Positions 25,518 to 39,649 of a stretch of DNA of 64,000 bases are shown here, one piece after another. The notes beneath the pieces were generated by a model, which worked only from the letters and a program-made list of their open reading frames with translations, was not told the DNA's origin and ran no database searches. How positions within the stretch are numbered: position 1 is the stretch's first letter; each line of letters starts with the position of its first letter. The DNA comes from Sycobia sp. Sy_11 (taxonomy: Eukaryota; Arthropoda; Insecta; Hymenoptera; Epichrysomallidae). Position numbers and translations under genes: made by a program. The stretch lies in NCBI GenBank assembly GCA_018907035.1, contig JACCIC010000039.1, forward strand, positions 3,582,001 through 3,646,000, given 5' to 3'.

Positions 25518-26255
25518 AGTTACTATCGACGTTGCTGGGAATCCTTTGGGAGGGGGGGGGGAGACACGTCGTCTTTGCCAAAAAAAATAGTCCAACCGCT
25601 AGATTATGGAATTCGTCCGTTCCGCAGAAATGCGAAAAAAAATTTTTCACGGCTCTATAAGAGCGCGCATCAAATTGACTTGTCTTGTCGATAACGTAAA
25701 AAATTTCGATCAGCCCTTGCGCAGCGATAAATGTTCCCTGATTTCGGCACAATGGAGGGATTCCGTAATCGAGCCGTTTTCATTTTTCAATTTTGATAAT
25801 TTTTTTTTTTAATAAAATTTTTGACGTTTCGTACAGAAAAGATGCGTGAAAAATGTAATTAAGAAAACGTCATTTTATTATTACTTAATGACGTTTATTA
25901 AAACAGTGAGCGAATTACAGCAATATACATCTTTATATTATTATCAATCTTGAATTACGCGTTATAATATCTTCACCCACTGTGTGTGCATCGTATTTTG
26001 CTCGACGCGCATAATTGAACATTCAATTGCCGAGCCACGCGTAACAGTATTTTTTCTCTCAACATTACGGTCAATCGAAAATTTTCAGCACTGAAATGTC
26101 TTTCCTTCAAAATTCTTCTCAATCATAATCGATAGAGGCGCGCCTTATCACTGAGTATTGTCTTATATGTGGAATTGGGGATAGAATTCTCATCGCTAGA
26201 ACCTGTCCCTGAGATACGTAGGCGCAATAAACCTTCGGAAAAGTGATACCCTCGA

Positions 26256-26282
26256 CAAAAAAAAAAAAAAAAAAAAAAAAAA
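26256..26282. repeat. Poly(A) run
   Basis: About 26 A with no recognisable retroposon body next to it. Confidence 0.9.
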
Positions 26283-27616
26283 CGAGAGAATTGAAAAGGA
26301 GACGGGGATCTGGACAGATGCCAATGTACCGTAAATAGAAAGAGCGCGTTCGCCGTTTGCCGATTGGAAAAATGTCAAATATTCCGTTAAGCACTTACAT
26401 TGGATATTATGCATTTGTATTTAATTGCATTCTCAAATAAATCTGTGCCTAAATCGCATTTGAAGGAATTCGAGAGTAACGAAGATCAAAATCGATAAAT
26501 ACGGGTGTGCGTGCGTGTATGACAATTTAGCGGTTAGGGAAACATGGCAAGAGCGCGTCTTACGTGCTAAAAATGAACTTTTAAATTAGTTTAAAACTTT
26601 ATTTTTCACGACAATATAGCCTATCATAATCACTTTGAAATCGTCGTTTGAAATTAAACCGATGTAAAAAAAAAACAAATTTTTTCTTTCTTCAAAAGAA
26701 TTCTTTATTTTCGGAGTTTAATAATATATCAAAATTTTGTCCATATCATCCGGATATATTAAAAAAAAAAAAGACTTCAAAAAATATTTTAACGCCGTAA
26801 AAATAAAATTAAACACTATTATCGTTTCGTTATTTTCACGCTGGGGTAAAGATGAATTCTGTCGAAAGAAGATTTTCAACCTGCGGCGAACGCTTCGTCG
26901 ATTCCCGACAATAATAATAGACCGGAGCTCAAAATGAAATGGAGTCCGGCCCGTGGGACTGCCAAAAATTTGAATTAACGAACCACTAATTGAATGCGCG
27001 ATCGTTGGCTCTCGAGGGCGGCGGCGGCGGGAGGTTGGGTAGGGGGAGGAGGGTAGAGAGGGTTGAATTCCGATTCACGCGCGCATCAGCCTCCATTTCC
27101 TTAATTCGACCATGAACCGAGCGGTATTTTTGGCGAATCGTCGAGTGCACCGTTTATAGGCTCCGGATGGAGGGGGCGGTGCGGGCAATGCACTCGGTCG
27201 CGCGTCGTTGATTTTGTCAGATTGCGACCCCCATCTGTCGCGGTAATCGAACCTTTTGCCCTGTACAGAGCAACGGACGCCGTTAGTTTTATAATCAATT
27301 GCCGAGCTCCAACGGTGTGCCGGTTAAATTTTTATCGTCCATTTTGTTACGATAAAAAGAAAAAGGTGGAAGAAAGTCGTTTTAAGAAGAGCAAAAAGCT
27401 TCGTTGACGAGCTTTCTGTAAAATAAAGGAAAAATAAAGATGTACGAATGTTTATCAAGAACGATTCGTCGTTTTCACTGTACTTTTCCCTTCGGTACTC
27501 AATTATCGGATGCTTGTTAGAGATTCGAATGGTGTTTTTTTGTTTTTACATCGCGAAGTGAATAGCGTTGAGAGAAAAATTTATCCAAGGAAATAAATAA
27601 AAATGTTTCAAGGGAT

Positions 27617-27617
<1 letters not shown>

Positions 27618-27664
<47 letters not shown>

Positions 27665-27693
27665 GTATATGTATGTATGTATGTATGTATATA
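27618..27693. repeat. (AT)n followed by (GTAT)n
   Basis: About 35 bp AT that turns into about 40 bp of GTAT units. Confidence 0.95.
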
Positions 27694-27847
27694 AATGAAT
27701 GCCAGCGTGAAATTAGAAAGGGGCTGCGTTAGCTCGGGCGCTTAAACGAGCAGAAATAGATGAGAACGCGGAACAACGCCGAAGTAAGTAAACGAGAGGA
27801 GCGAGTAAAATGTGTGTCAAGAGCGGGAGAAAAATAGAATAATAGTC

Positions 27848-27849
<2 letters not shown>

Positions 27850-27905
<56 letters not shown>

Positions 27906-27912
27906 GTGTATA
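27850..27912. repeat. (AT)n microsatellite
   Basis: AT repeat with GT interruptions at its right end. Confidence 0.95.
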
Positions 27913-28099
27913 CACGAACAAAAACAGGAAGAACAAAAAGATCCGAAATTGCGAGAGTCGTTCGCGCGCGTCAGGACGAAAAAAAAGAAAGTACCGAACA
28001 AAAATCCGGTTTACGTACGGGAAAAAGTTTAGAAGGGATGAGAGAGAGAGAGGAGTAGAAGAAGTAAAACAGTATATATAGACTATATAAGGACAGAAC

Positions 28100-30000
28100 A
28101 ATCCAATATCAGCTTGGGGGGAGGGGGTCACAAAAAGATTAGCAAACGTTATACGGTTAAGGACGACGAGGAACAAAGAGTTTCGGGGGGGGGGTTGAAC
28201 CTCGGCAAAGTGGAAAATGAAAAGAGGGGGATAAAACGGGTGAGGGGGTTAAGCAGAGCTTTTCCCACGTCGTTTTCCCAGCAACGCGTAATGACCATTG
28301 TGCCCGAGTGCCGGCGCTAATTTGCCCCGTTTGTTTCATCTCAGTGGCTGGGATAAGGGGGGGGGGAGGTGGTTTGAGGGACAGAGAGTCGGCTGATATT
28401 GGACTCTCGAAAAACAAACGGAAAGTACTGTTCATTTTTTCGCTTGGCCGATCACAAATCGAATGATAAATTCTGCCCTTTGTCCGTAAAAACGAGGAAT
28501 ATTCTCAATTAAAGGATTGCGCGGCAACTAACGCGACAATATTAATGGATCACATTCGACCGGATTGAGATTTTATAAAGAAATCGTTGAGAATCTATTT
28601 GGCTATCATGAGGTCGGGTAAAAAGTATCCGATAACGACATGATTTTGGATGATTTGTAAAGATAGTTTTCCATTTTTTGTTTCTTTTAATTTATAAGAT
28701 TTTATCGTATACACGATACATTCTTTTCATTATTAAACGTTTACGATTGAACGATCGTCCAATTCTTGAATTAGTTCCTTTCCAAAAACAATACATTTAC
28801 GGCAAATTTGAGGAAAGTTTTTCCTGGAATTTGGCCTCGGGCGACCTGAGCAAAAGGTGGAAAAAAAAAATAAATGTACATTTAATTTCCTGAAGCGTTA
28901 ACCGAGCGAAAATTCACGCACGCTCCCGCGAGAGTCTTGAGAGTACGCTCGAGCGCGGAATTGCGCTGCTTGCGCTAGCGGAACTGAGCGCCGGACTCCT
29001 TAACCCCGTTGAAATTCGCGGAACGAAGTCGGAAATCGAAGCCATAGCGCGATCTCTATTCGCTGCACAGCCGCTGGATACGTTAAATACTTCTTTAACG
29101 AACATCTTCGTCCATGTCGTTTGAATTAGCGATTTCGCGATCTCTTTACGCGCGTACGGTTCTGAAAAATGAGGGTGAAATTTGCATACGTCGACGAGGC
29201 TAAAATTGGATCCTCTCTCTGACCTGCTACCTGCATTCATAATCTTCTGGTTGCAATTGGAAGGGCAAACGAATACAATCTCCGATACACTTTACTTGAT
29301 TGCTGAAGTAAAATTATTGTTCGGAGTAAAGATTGTCCCATCTCAATAAGATTGATTTTCTAATATTAAATTGTGAAAAATATACGTTTGTGACGTCACT
29401 CAAGTACATGTGAAGCATAATCGTTCGAGCGACTTTGGATGAATTACAAAATGAAAATATATATATATATATATATATCGATTGATAAAGTATACGTAAG
29501 AAATTTATTGGAACTTGATTGAAAATACGATGATAGGATTAATAGTGATGTGACATACAATATATTGTATTAATCCATGATCAATGTATAATATGATATT
29601 AACAATTTACCCTCAAAATGACAAAATTTTATAATAGGCTCTCTAAACGTTAACGCCGTGAATACGTGCTATACCCCTCTGGAAGTTTTATTTAATATTC
29701 GTTTCAATATATATACATTATTGGTATTTACTCTTTAATACACAATTTCTATAACATTCGCATTTTTTCCTATATGAATTTCATATATTATTTTAGATAC
29801 ACAATAAAAGAACTTTCATACACGTTTCCTATGCAATATGTTTAAACTCGTCCTAAAAAATTTGAAAAAAAAATCTTACACAACGACGATAAACATAAAA
29901 GATGAATTCTAAACGTTATGATATTTGTATGCCGAAAATTTCAGATATTTCACTGAAATTCTTCGAAAGAAACATAATACTCCAAAATCTCGCGCAATGC
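28100..30000. other. Mixed intronic sequence with G-runs, nothing recognised
   Basis: G-runs at 28116-28128, 28186-28193 and 28358-28370. A 108-codon minus-strand open frame at 28914-29240 shows no domain. A short (AT)n lies at 29457-29479. Confidence 0.5.
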
Positions 30001-30739
30001 AGCGAACGAATTTGCCGAAAAGGCGCGCGACAAGACGGCCTTCTCATTGCTACCAGTGTGCTCCAATTCCGCACACTAGTCGCGCCAAATGCTAAATCTT
30101 TACCTACTTGCTGCGCGTTTGTAGTGAAAAAAATCGCCGAGGATACGCATGCGTGCGCACGTACACACACGCGCGCGCGCGCATACGCGGAACATGTGTA
30201 GTAAGACGCGAGATGCGCGGTGCGTAAGAGAAGAAGAAGAGAGAGTAGAGAGTGCGTAAGAGAGAGAGAGAGAGAGACCGGGCGTGAAAACGCTCGCAGA
30301 GAAGCGGCGGCTTAAAGGACACGAGGAGAATAAAGAAGCCCATTGATTTCGTCGTGACCCCCTCGCGCGGCTCCCCCGCCCCCCAACCCTCCCGTCGCGG
30401 TCAGGTCGACTCCTCGAGTTATCCCCCACCCTGTTCGGGCGTCTCTCGGGAACACAGCAGTCGATACTTTTTCCTTTATTCTCCCGCTCCTCCCGCGCCC
30501 CCGCGCCCGTGTGTATAAAAGATAGAAACTCGCGAGGCGACGCGAGATAAGAACCGAGAAATTATTTTTCGAGCGTCAGCCCTGGACGAGCGGCACTCTG
30601 TCCATATATTCTTATATATATATATAACGAGAGAGAGAAAGAGAGAACGAAGTCGTCAAGATAGAGTCGTCCTTTACGACCGGATCGCGGATTTCTCCAT
30701 TCTCGAGTCGTGAATTTTCACGAGGCGTATTATATCGGC

Positions 30740-30803
<64 letters not shown>

Positions 30804-31090
30804 TGGGCGTCGTGTCGGAGGGCCGACAGTTGGTTTTCCCAGCGGCTCCCTTCGCGCCGCCCCATCCCCTACCGCGACCCCACAGAGCGTTCGAGAATTA
30901 TATGAGGTGCAAGCGGTTTATCGATCCGTGGGCGGGCGAAGAACGGGCCCGTGTTTTTATAGTTGTTAAGGGCGCGATAGTTGGTGGGGGAGGGGGGAGG
31001 GGATTTTCCACGCAAGCTTTCCGAGCAACGCGAGCGGACGGTAGCGTGGATGTGGAATTTTCGGGCTGTGAAGTAAAATATCCTGAAATG
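30000..31090. other. GC-rich CpG-containing island
   Basis: Contains a (CG)n stretch at 30170-30182, a GA tract at 30258-30278, C-runs near 30360-30390 and an (AT)n-(TATG)n repeat at 30745-30803. Overlapping open frames on both strands look composition-driven. Confidence 0.35.
30745..30803. repeat. (AT)n-(TATG)n microsatellite
   Basis: About 46 bp AT then three TATG units. Confidence 0.95.
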
Positions 31091-32894
31091 AAATAATGCA
31101 ATTGCTTATTTGGCCATTTTTACCACAGGATTCGTATTGGACCGATACCGGTAAGGAAAGCTGAGATTGACATACAACTCTTCGAATTTATATTACTGGA
31201 TAAACGAGTCATCTATAAAGTTTTTGCGGTACGGTATTATAATTAAGTATTAAAAGAACTATATATATATACTTTTATATGCATAAGGTATTAAAATCTA
31301 TATAAGCATTAGCCTACGCGTTCTCTACAACTCCGACTCCTCATTAGTGCAATAAATTGATCTCCGCTCTCTTTTTTTTCACGCTCTCTCCTACCCACAG
31401 CTCGGCCCGAACGTACATAATTACGACAACTTCCACAGAGCCAATAACTCGCCAAGCGTCAACCTTTGCGTTTGTAGCTCAGAGTGAGTCGGTGCGGGGG
31501 GGGGAGGTGATGGGCGAAGTGGTAGGATAGGGGCAAGGGCGCAATTACGTTGACGAGCGCATTGTCCCATTTCCGACGCGGCGCTCGCCTGCGCGGTAGA
31601 CACGGTCAAGCTGGGGACGAGGGGACCTCGCGGTCCGAGCTGCGCTCGGGCGAGGCGCATGTCGATTTTTTTTTTTTTTTTTTTTTGGAGCGCAGAGCGG
31701 ACGATACAACCGACTGCGGCGGAGGCGGCGATCGAGGAGCGAGCGTAGGAACGGCTTGAGGAGTGCACACGGGGGATTCAAAAAAAAAAAAAAAACAAAA
31801 AAAAACCGAGAGTTCGCGAGGTTCTTTATAATTGAGAGACTTTGTCTTTATGCCATTTAACATTGCTCCGTTTACGCTCCCAAAGACTGGCGCTGATCAG
31901 CGACGGCCGAGGTTTTCGCACGACCTGTGTCCGGCAAACGAAGCACGCTCGTGAATCATAACGCAGCGGCGAATGTGACAGTCCCCTTTGAAGTTACCGA
32001 CGGTCCCTCGCTCCGCTGTCGATCGAGCCATATCGTGGGCCTCGAAAGGGGCGTCTTCGTTTTAAATAATTCGGCGATCCGTAAAAATTGTTTTTTCTTT
32101 TTTACGAAAAAAAAAAAGGGAACGAACTCGTCCCTCGAGTTATTCATAAATCTGCGGGAACGCGCGAATAATTAAAATAGAGAACATTTTTTTCTTTTAT
32201 GTTTTATTTTTATTTTTTATTTTATTTTACGATTCGAATAAGTACATATCTACTGGACTGTTGAAGAACCAATCTGATCATCCATCAATTTCTCGATTAT
32301 AAAATGTTTGTACCCCGTATGGCCGTTAATTATAATGCTTTTGCAACATATGTCAATAAAATAATAATAAAATGGATCAGATTTGTTATTTATCGCTAAA
32401 CGGCTTCGTCTCGCACGAGAGAAATTTCTTTTAAAGCACTTGATACACTTGATGCACGAATCTTGATATCTTTAAAATCTTGATACACGAATGAATGAAT
32501 TGTCAAACGGAGAATTAGGAAAATTCAAGGAAAGGGATATATATTCTCCTATTACGGGAAATGATCTTGTGAAAAATTCCTAGATCTTCTTGGTCTCGTT
32601 TCTCTACCGAGCGGCAAATACTTTGAAATTCTGCGATAAATCGTGAACAATGCGTTTTTCGTAATTCATCAGCCATTTCACAATGAAACGTCAAGTTCGC
32701 GTTATTTCATTCAATGTCGAGGATCTATCTACCGGAATTGCACCGCGTTTGGTTAGGCGGCCTTTGAAAGTGCGCGATACGAACGAACGACGTCTCCCGT
32801 CATCGATCTCTCGTCGTTATTATCGTATGGCATATCAACGCAATGGCATCTCCGTGTGTATACTGGAAAATATGCAAGAAATTAACGCTAATGC

Positions 32895-32895
<1 letters not shown>

Positions 32896-32942
<47 letters not shown>
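32896..32942. repeat. (AT)n microsatellite
   Basis: About 46 bp of perfect AT. Confidence 0.95.
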
Positions 32943-32944
<2 letters not shown>

Positions 32945-33237
32945 TTCCTCACCGCCAACACGTCCGACTATCGTAACTCGATCCTCGTTCGAAGTCCTAA
33001 AAGCGAAACGAACGAATGGGAAAGGGGTGGGGGGAGGGAGGGGGCGACGAATAGCCATTCATAATCCGAACGATAGCGGGATTGTACACGAGAATAACCG
33101 GGATGCCGCCTAGCGAGCGCGTCCCCGCGCTGTCCCCGTCCTGGAGGTGAGCGACTGAATCGAGCTTTAAAGGTTTAAAGCGATCATTATTCGCCGTGGC
33201 CGTAGCGAATCGACGGCCCCTCGTACCTTCGAGCGGC

Positions 33238-33323
<86 letters not shown>

Positions 33324-33342
33324 GAGAGAGAGACAGAGAGAT
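33238..33342. repeat. Long (GA)n microsatellite
   Basis: About 105 bp of GA with a few GATA and GGGA interruptions. Confidence 0.97.
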
Positions 33343-33349
33343 AATATAA

Positions 33350-34330
33350 ATCTTGAGGGGGCGGGGGAAGATAGAGACTCGATTGATCGGATTTTCATCA
33401 AGGCGGTGGTACCCTTAATGCGTTCGGGACTCGGGGGGGGGGGGGGGTACGAGTGCTTCTCTGTATTTCTTCTTCGTTTTTTTTTTTTTTTTTTGGTTCC
33501 CCGTAAGGAATTCAAAAACCAGAGATACTTCTTTATCACGGAATTATCATTCAAATCGCGTTTTTCATCTCATCGTGACTTGTTAAGCCCGGACGTACAC
33601 ACCGGCCGCGTTTCTCGTTTTTTTTTTTTTTTTTAAATATCTCCTGAAGATTTTCTCGTCCTTCCATCCACATGCAATTTCGCGTATTTTGCGAGCGCGT
33701 CGACAAAATGTTTTTAATTAACCATTGCTTTGTATCGATATTCGGGACGCGGATCTGCAAGATAAACACGTGGTTATTACATTCGTTCACGCGAACATTT
33801 GAGACAGCGTTGAAGAACTTTTGACAATGCCGATAACGGCTTTGTACGCGAAACTTTTCGTTTTCGCTTTGTCCGTCGAATGGGCTTGAGGGCCGCCCTC
33901 TCTCTTCCCCGGGCCCTCGGACTGATTGCATTCGTATCGCCCCTCGCCCCCTCAAAGTAGCTGTCGTGCTGGAAATTACAATGAGCAATTCCGGACTACG
34001 AATCCACGAACACGAGAGGATAAGACAAGATTGTGGAAAATCTATTCGCTTCGCGTCGCATGGATTGCCGGTGATATTGCAACGATGCGCCGCGGTTTAC
34101 GAAATGTTAGATGGAATAATGATGATTCACGCTTGTTTTGGAATTATCCTGGTAATAAATTACGACTGCCACGAGGAAATGGAATGAGAAAGAAGTACGA
34201 ACCTCGCGGCAAGTAGCGAGGGGCTTGATACGGTCAGGCGACGCCCGCTCGCGCATAAAGCGAACGAGGCCTAATCCCTGATTTATCTCAATGTTACGCA
34301 ATTCCTGAGTCCTCGCAGTCTCTGCGATGT
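33350..34330. other. Moderately GC-rich block with G15 and T-runs
   Basis: G15 at 33433-33447, T-runs at 33478-33494 and 33619-33634, then CpG-containing sequence with open frames on several strands, none convincing. Confidence 0.4.
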
Positions 34331-34358
34331 ATACAGAATACCCTATATACGCATTTCT

Positions 34359-34361
<3 letters not shown>

Positions 34362-34404
<43 letters not shown>
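34362..34404. repeat. (AT)n microsatellite
   Basis: About 43 bp of AT. Confidence 0.95.
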
Positions 34405-34409
<5 letters not shown>

Positions 34410-34545
34410 TATGTTTATTTATGTATAATAATTATTTTATCTCAATTATTGCAAGCACCTTTCATACTCGCACTATATTTGATTTTAAATGTCTTGCCTG
34501 GCTATCGTGGACCTTTGCTACTTAACCATAATAAATATTCAATTT

Positions 34546-34549
34546 CTTC

Positions 34550-34601
<52 letters not shown>
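34546..34601. repeat. (CT)n microsatellite
   Basis: About 55 bp of CT with one ATCT unit. Confidence 0.95.
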
Positions 34602-34604
<3 letters not shown>

Positions 34605-34609
34605 CTACC

Positions 34610-35980
34610 CCCATCTCTCGCTATCCTTTGTCTCCTTCTCCGTAAGTGTCAGCCGCAGGCGCAAGATTATATCATTATGTATTTGTGTTTTTTGACCATT
34701 GACTTAATTATTAAGCTGACCCAGATTGAATCTCCTGCATATTCATATTATTATATTCATATTTATGCAACTTTATTTGGCACGTTCCTACGATCTGTCC
34801 GGGCGTACGTAAGGATATGCCCATCTGTACGTTGTAATTTTCATAAATTTTGCGTTTTCAGATGTTTCCGTAACGATTAAACGTGCATTAGTTTAATTTT
34901 TTTAGATTTTATATATATTCAATTGTATTGTAACTTCATCTGATGGAGAATAATATTGTTAAGCTATTATATCTTTAGACTTCATTATTGCTAATCATAA
35001 TTCCATTTCTCTTACATGATACATACATTACCAGTGTCACATTCGGATCAAACCTTAACCACTCGTTAAATTTACCATCTGGCATTTGATCCTTTTGTTA
35101 AGCATATAACTTACATTACCTTAGGTTTTTTGTAACTCTAATCGTTTGTAAATTCTAGTTCATTTGTAATTCAATTATCATGCCACTGTATGTCGATTTT
35201 CTTGTTATTGTAAAAATTTGCCATCTCAGTAATATTTATATCCGTAAATACTTAAAAAACAAATAGCATTTTCATCGTATTAGAGATACAGGAAAGCCAG
35301 GCACTGCCCATAGATTCCCCACCAATGATATACGAGATTGTTTTTATGGTAAATTATGCCTCTTCGTACGCTCGGTTCTGAATAAAGATGTTCACTTATT
35401 TTAATTTACGAAAAATTTCGAATTAATCGCTGACAATTCCGTAAATAATGAGATTGCATCGTCGTCGGTAGAAATAAGCGCTGTCTAAGAAAACACACGA
35501 AATTGTGTTGGCTCATTAAGCTTCAGGAACTCCCTAATTCATCTTGCTAAGAATCCCATGATATTTTCCACAAATATTTGAACAGTTTTAAAAATTTATA
35601 AGCTATTAATCGCTAAGAATTTTTCCAGAAAAAGAAGGAAAATCCTTTCAGAGCTGCAATTGACAGCGTCTATTTCGCGGGATCGGCTCTGTTTTGCCGC
35701 CGTAAGCAATTGGACAGGGTATCCATAGAAAGTATTCTCATAACCAGGCAAATAAGTATAATTGAGGATAAAAGTAACAATGAGATCCTTGCACAGACCC
35801 ACCAAAAAAATCTACGCCGTAGCCCAGTATCGATTGTATAATTTCCGAACATAGCATTATTATTATTTTTTTTCTTTTTATAAAATTCTTGTTCCGTTGA
35901 AAAAATTCCACCCTCGAGTTTAACTATCAGAGTTAGTTCGTGCAGGAATGCTTTTCTTAGTAAGCTACCAATAAGATTCT
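34610..35980. other. AT-rich sequence, nothing firmly recognised
   Basis: Minus-strand frames at 35596-35830 include a hydrophobic stretch in two overlapping frames, but no family match is visible. Confidence 0.5.
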
Positions 35981-35981
35981 C

Positions 35982-36024
<43 letters not shown>
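35982..36024. repeat. (AT)n microsatellite
   Basis: About 43 bp of perfect AT. Confidence 0.95.
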
Positions 36025-36029
<5 letters not shown>

Positions 36030-36499
36030 GTAAAGATACTTATCTTTCTCTTTCCTTTTGCTCTCCCACCCAGGTCGAAAATTCGCCTCAACCCCCGCCC
36101 CACAGTCCGCAATTATAACCGATAATAAAAGGAAAAAAAGGGAACACCATTCTCAGCCCTCTCCCCGAGCACCCTCGACGTAATGCTAATTCACGAACCC
36201 CTCCCCCTCCCACGACGCGTCCCTTCACGGCTACACGCGCACACACAGACACGCACACCACACACGCGCGCAATCTTTGACTGACTTTACCCCCCGAGGG
36301 AGGAGGTCGGTTCCCTTTCGCGCGCCAGAGCCTCCGTACACCCCTTGGGGATTTCCAAGAATAGCTTTCCTGGAAAATCGTGCCTCGACCTCTCCCCTCT
36401 CCCCCCCCCCGGCGCTTCCATTCTATCCAACAACCCCTGTCATAGCTATACGTGCACATAGGCGTCCGTGACTGCCTCTGTGTAAATGTCACTCTGCGT

Positions 36500-36536
36500 T
36501 TGTGTGTGTGTGTGTGTGTGTGTGTCTGTGTGTGTG
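36500..36536. repeat. (GT)n microsatellite
   Basis: About 36 bp GT with one CT interruption, inside a C- and G-run-rich patch (36090-36840). Confidence 0.95.
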
Positions 36537-36849
36537 CTCACCCCTCCCTCCGGTCGCGAAACGCTCTCGGCACGCGATCTCCACGGCTCCGACGGCAGCA
36601 GCTTTTCTTTTTCCCTCGGTCTCGCACGAAGAGGCTGGCGTACACGGAGTTGGTAGGGGAAGAGAGGGGAGGGAGGTTAGCAAAAAAGAAAAGAGCCCGA
36701 CCAGACTCGAAGAGATGGACTCACTCTTGATGGAAGAGTACGGAGTGGGGAGGGGGGGGGCGGAGTGCCGTCTCATTTATCGTCGGATATTAATACGCGA
36801 TATTTTTTTCCGACCTCCTGCCCCGCCCCCGCTCTTTATACTTTGACAC

Positions 36850-38160
36850 CCTGACCTAGCCCGCGGCGGAGATATCTATAGGTACAGGTGCGTTATCTGT
36901 AGGTCGTCCGCTCTATCTTTGCTGCAGTTCCTTTTCTCTTTTGTTTTTCTTCTGCTTTTTTCTTCAGTTTTCATTTTATTTTACTTTTTCTTCGTCGTTT
37001 TTTAGCGCCAAGCCCCGAGCCAACTGTTCGTACGTCGCAGTTGCGTTTAACAATGGGTTTCATATCTTTCGTGTTTGAACAAAGACATTCAAATATCGGG
37101 GCATCGATGAATTTGTAATTTTATTACAGATTAAAAAAAATAGTCGGGAGGTAATTCAATTCTATCCAAATTTTCGCACAGGACAATCCATGATAATTTT
37201 GTTAAACTTTTACTGCCGCTGCTCAGTCGAGGATCGATAAATTATTTTTTGGTTAAAATTCAAAATTTACTAATGTTATCAATATTCTGGTTACACTCGA
37301 TTTGTTTAACGGGCGCGAAATTACCGGAGAACGGATAATTTATAAAGTATTCAAATGTTCGAACGTAAAATATTAAAACATTAAAGCCGGCCGCATTGGC
37401 GATTTGAAAATTTAGTTTCATTTTTAATGGCCGTCAATATTTAATGTTACGATAATGATATCGATAATTATATTAAGATTCGTCGATCGCATCGATGAAA
37501 CATTCATCCAAATGTTTTTTTTTTTTCAGCATCATCGTTCTAATGGAAAATTCATTTAATGAAATAGGAAATGCTGTACAAAACAAACTTATACGCTATT
37601 AATGCACCGTCTATTAATAATTCTACATTTATATACTCCGAATTCTTATGGATAAGCTCTCGTCGATAATACGAGCGGTACTCTTTTCTTTCTTAATCTC
37701 TTTATTATTGTATTCTTTCCTTCGCCGGGGTAAAGAACTCTTTTCCCCTTCGCCTAGTATAACCTGTACTGCGTCGAGTTTTTAATAGACGAACAAAATC
37801 GATTACTTTCAGCGGTAAATTCCTGCAATCTTTATAAATTCATTGCCCGCTCTTTGACTAAGCTCTAGCGTGAAATTATATTCGAGAGAAATCGAGAAAA
37901 CAGGCCGGGAGCGGCCTAAAAATAACATCGTCGTTTCGTTTTAATTTCCACGATATCGCGAGCGCGCGGTGGGGGCGGAGGAGAGGGGGGGGGGCGAGTG
38001 CGCACAGCATCGAGCCACGCTTCCGTTACAATATCTCCCCGTCAATAAAACATAGCCAGCGGTTTTTTTTTTTATCGATCGGCATTTACTAATATTAGAG
38101 TCGGGGGGCTGGGGGAGGGACGAGGGTGGAGATGCTAAAACTGCGCGCGGTCAGTATCGT
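36850..38160. other. AT-rich then CpG-containing sequence, nothing recognised
   Basis: A T-rich stretch at 36920-37000, plain AT-rich DNA to 37.7 kb, then a CpG-containing patch with a G-run at 37986-37993. Confidence 0.5.

Positions 38161-38162
<2 letters not shown>

Positions 38163-38204
<42 letters not shown>
38163..38204. repeat. (AT)n microsatellite
   Basis: About 42 bp of perfect AT. Confidence 0.95.
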
Positions 38205-38209
<5 letters not shown>

Positions 38210-39640
38210 GATATACGCGATAGATTCATTTTGATCCAACTGTCGGCGCTAGCGAGTCGTAAATAGTTAAAATAGCGAAAATCATGCTGATCGAGCGTTC
38301 GACCACTCTGAACTATAATTATTATTGCCTGGTCGAAAACAGAATTTCATACGTGAAATTGATTTAATACGAAGAATATTCGAGTCTCGAGGATGCGTCC
38401 AAGTCAATTTTTACCGATCGAGCCGAGAATTTTAAAGAAAATGTCGCTTTCCACAGAATATGGAAGCATTGAATTATCGAGAGGAAAATAGTTTAGTCGT
38501 GGACGCTGTGTAGTTGCAATTGGATTCGTCAGATAGAACGGAAATAAAAATCCTTTCGCCAATTCGATGAGCAACATTTAATAAATATACGGAAAAATTT
38601 GCGGGAAAATTGCCATTAACGTAAAATTAGATGCAAGTACAGTACAGATCCGGTTGAAATTTACAGTACATTAATTATTTTATAAAATATGTATAAGAAA
38701 GCACTTTACTCGATCGGTATAAAAAAGAGCAGAGTCGAAAGCCTGGTAATAGAATTCTTATGATCTATATTTATTCAATGTTTGAAGATTTCTCCAGTAT
38801 GTACACGGAACGAGAAGGTTATTTTTAATATTACGTATTTCTAAAATTATGAAGGACTGATAAAATGCAAACGTACGAAATTAATATAAAACTGAAATTT
38901 TATAATATCATAAGTAAATTATCAAATTCTTTCATATTCGTATGTAATATTACGTATTGAAAATTCTACGTACGTAGAATTCTACTGCACGTAGAAAAAT
39001 TTTGTAGAAAAAATTATCCCAGCAATTAATCAAAAACTTAACCATACCGAATCCAAAGCTATCCCTGTAATTTGATCACGGAGTGTAATAATCTAAAAAA
39101 TTACCATAGTTCTTAATAATAATAAGTTCCTAGTAATAAGATTTAGTAGTAATGTAATTTTTTACATTTTACGCAGTCTGTGATCAAAATACTGAGTAGT
39201 AGTCTAAGTTTTCTTTTTGTCGGCCGTACAGTCTTTGTAAAACAGATTATAGAACAGACAGATTAACATATTATTATTCATCAAAATAAAGCGCTTAATA
39301 ATAGCGGTACAAACAAACATTCGTCATTTAATTAAGTTTTTTAAATTACCGCTTAAAACTGTAAATACCAATTCTGCTCTAACCTATTTTCCGTCAACGA
39401 ATAAATTTTTAGATACATCGAGCCTACTTTACTAAACCTTTCAAAAATCATTCGATATCCGTGTTAAAGTCGTTATATTCATAACTCGATTAGCAATTGA
39501 CAATATTTAAGATAATTAAGAGCGCAAAAGATAAAGAATGAAAAAAATATAATAATAATAATCTTCGATTGTACAAAGTCGGTAGTCGAGGCTTACCAGT
39601 TCGATTTTTTTTCCCCCCCGTTTAATAGCTTTTTTTCACG
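38210..39640. other. AT-rich sequence, nothing recognised
   Basis: It includes a 20-bp perfect palindrome at 38962-38981. Otherwise plain. Confidence 0.6.
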
Positions 39641-39649
39641 TCTAAGAGG

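Noticed and set aside
28914..29240. Minus-strand open frame of 108 codons with an ATG
   Set aside because: No domain, no splice context and no codon bias against neighbours; a frame of this length is expected by chance in 64 kb.
29902..30201. Plus-strand open frame of 99 codons with an ATG
   Set aside because: The opposite strand is equally open and the C-terminal part reads through CA/CG repeats.
35596..35830. Possible receptor pseudogene with a hydrophobic stretch
   Set aside because: The hydrophobic stretch and the plausible flank are in different frames, and no family signature is visible.
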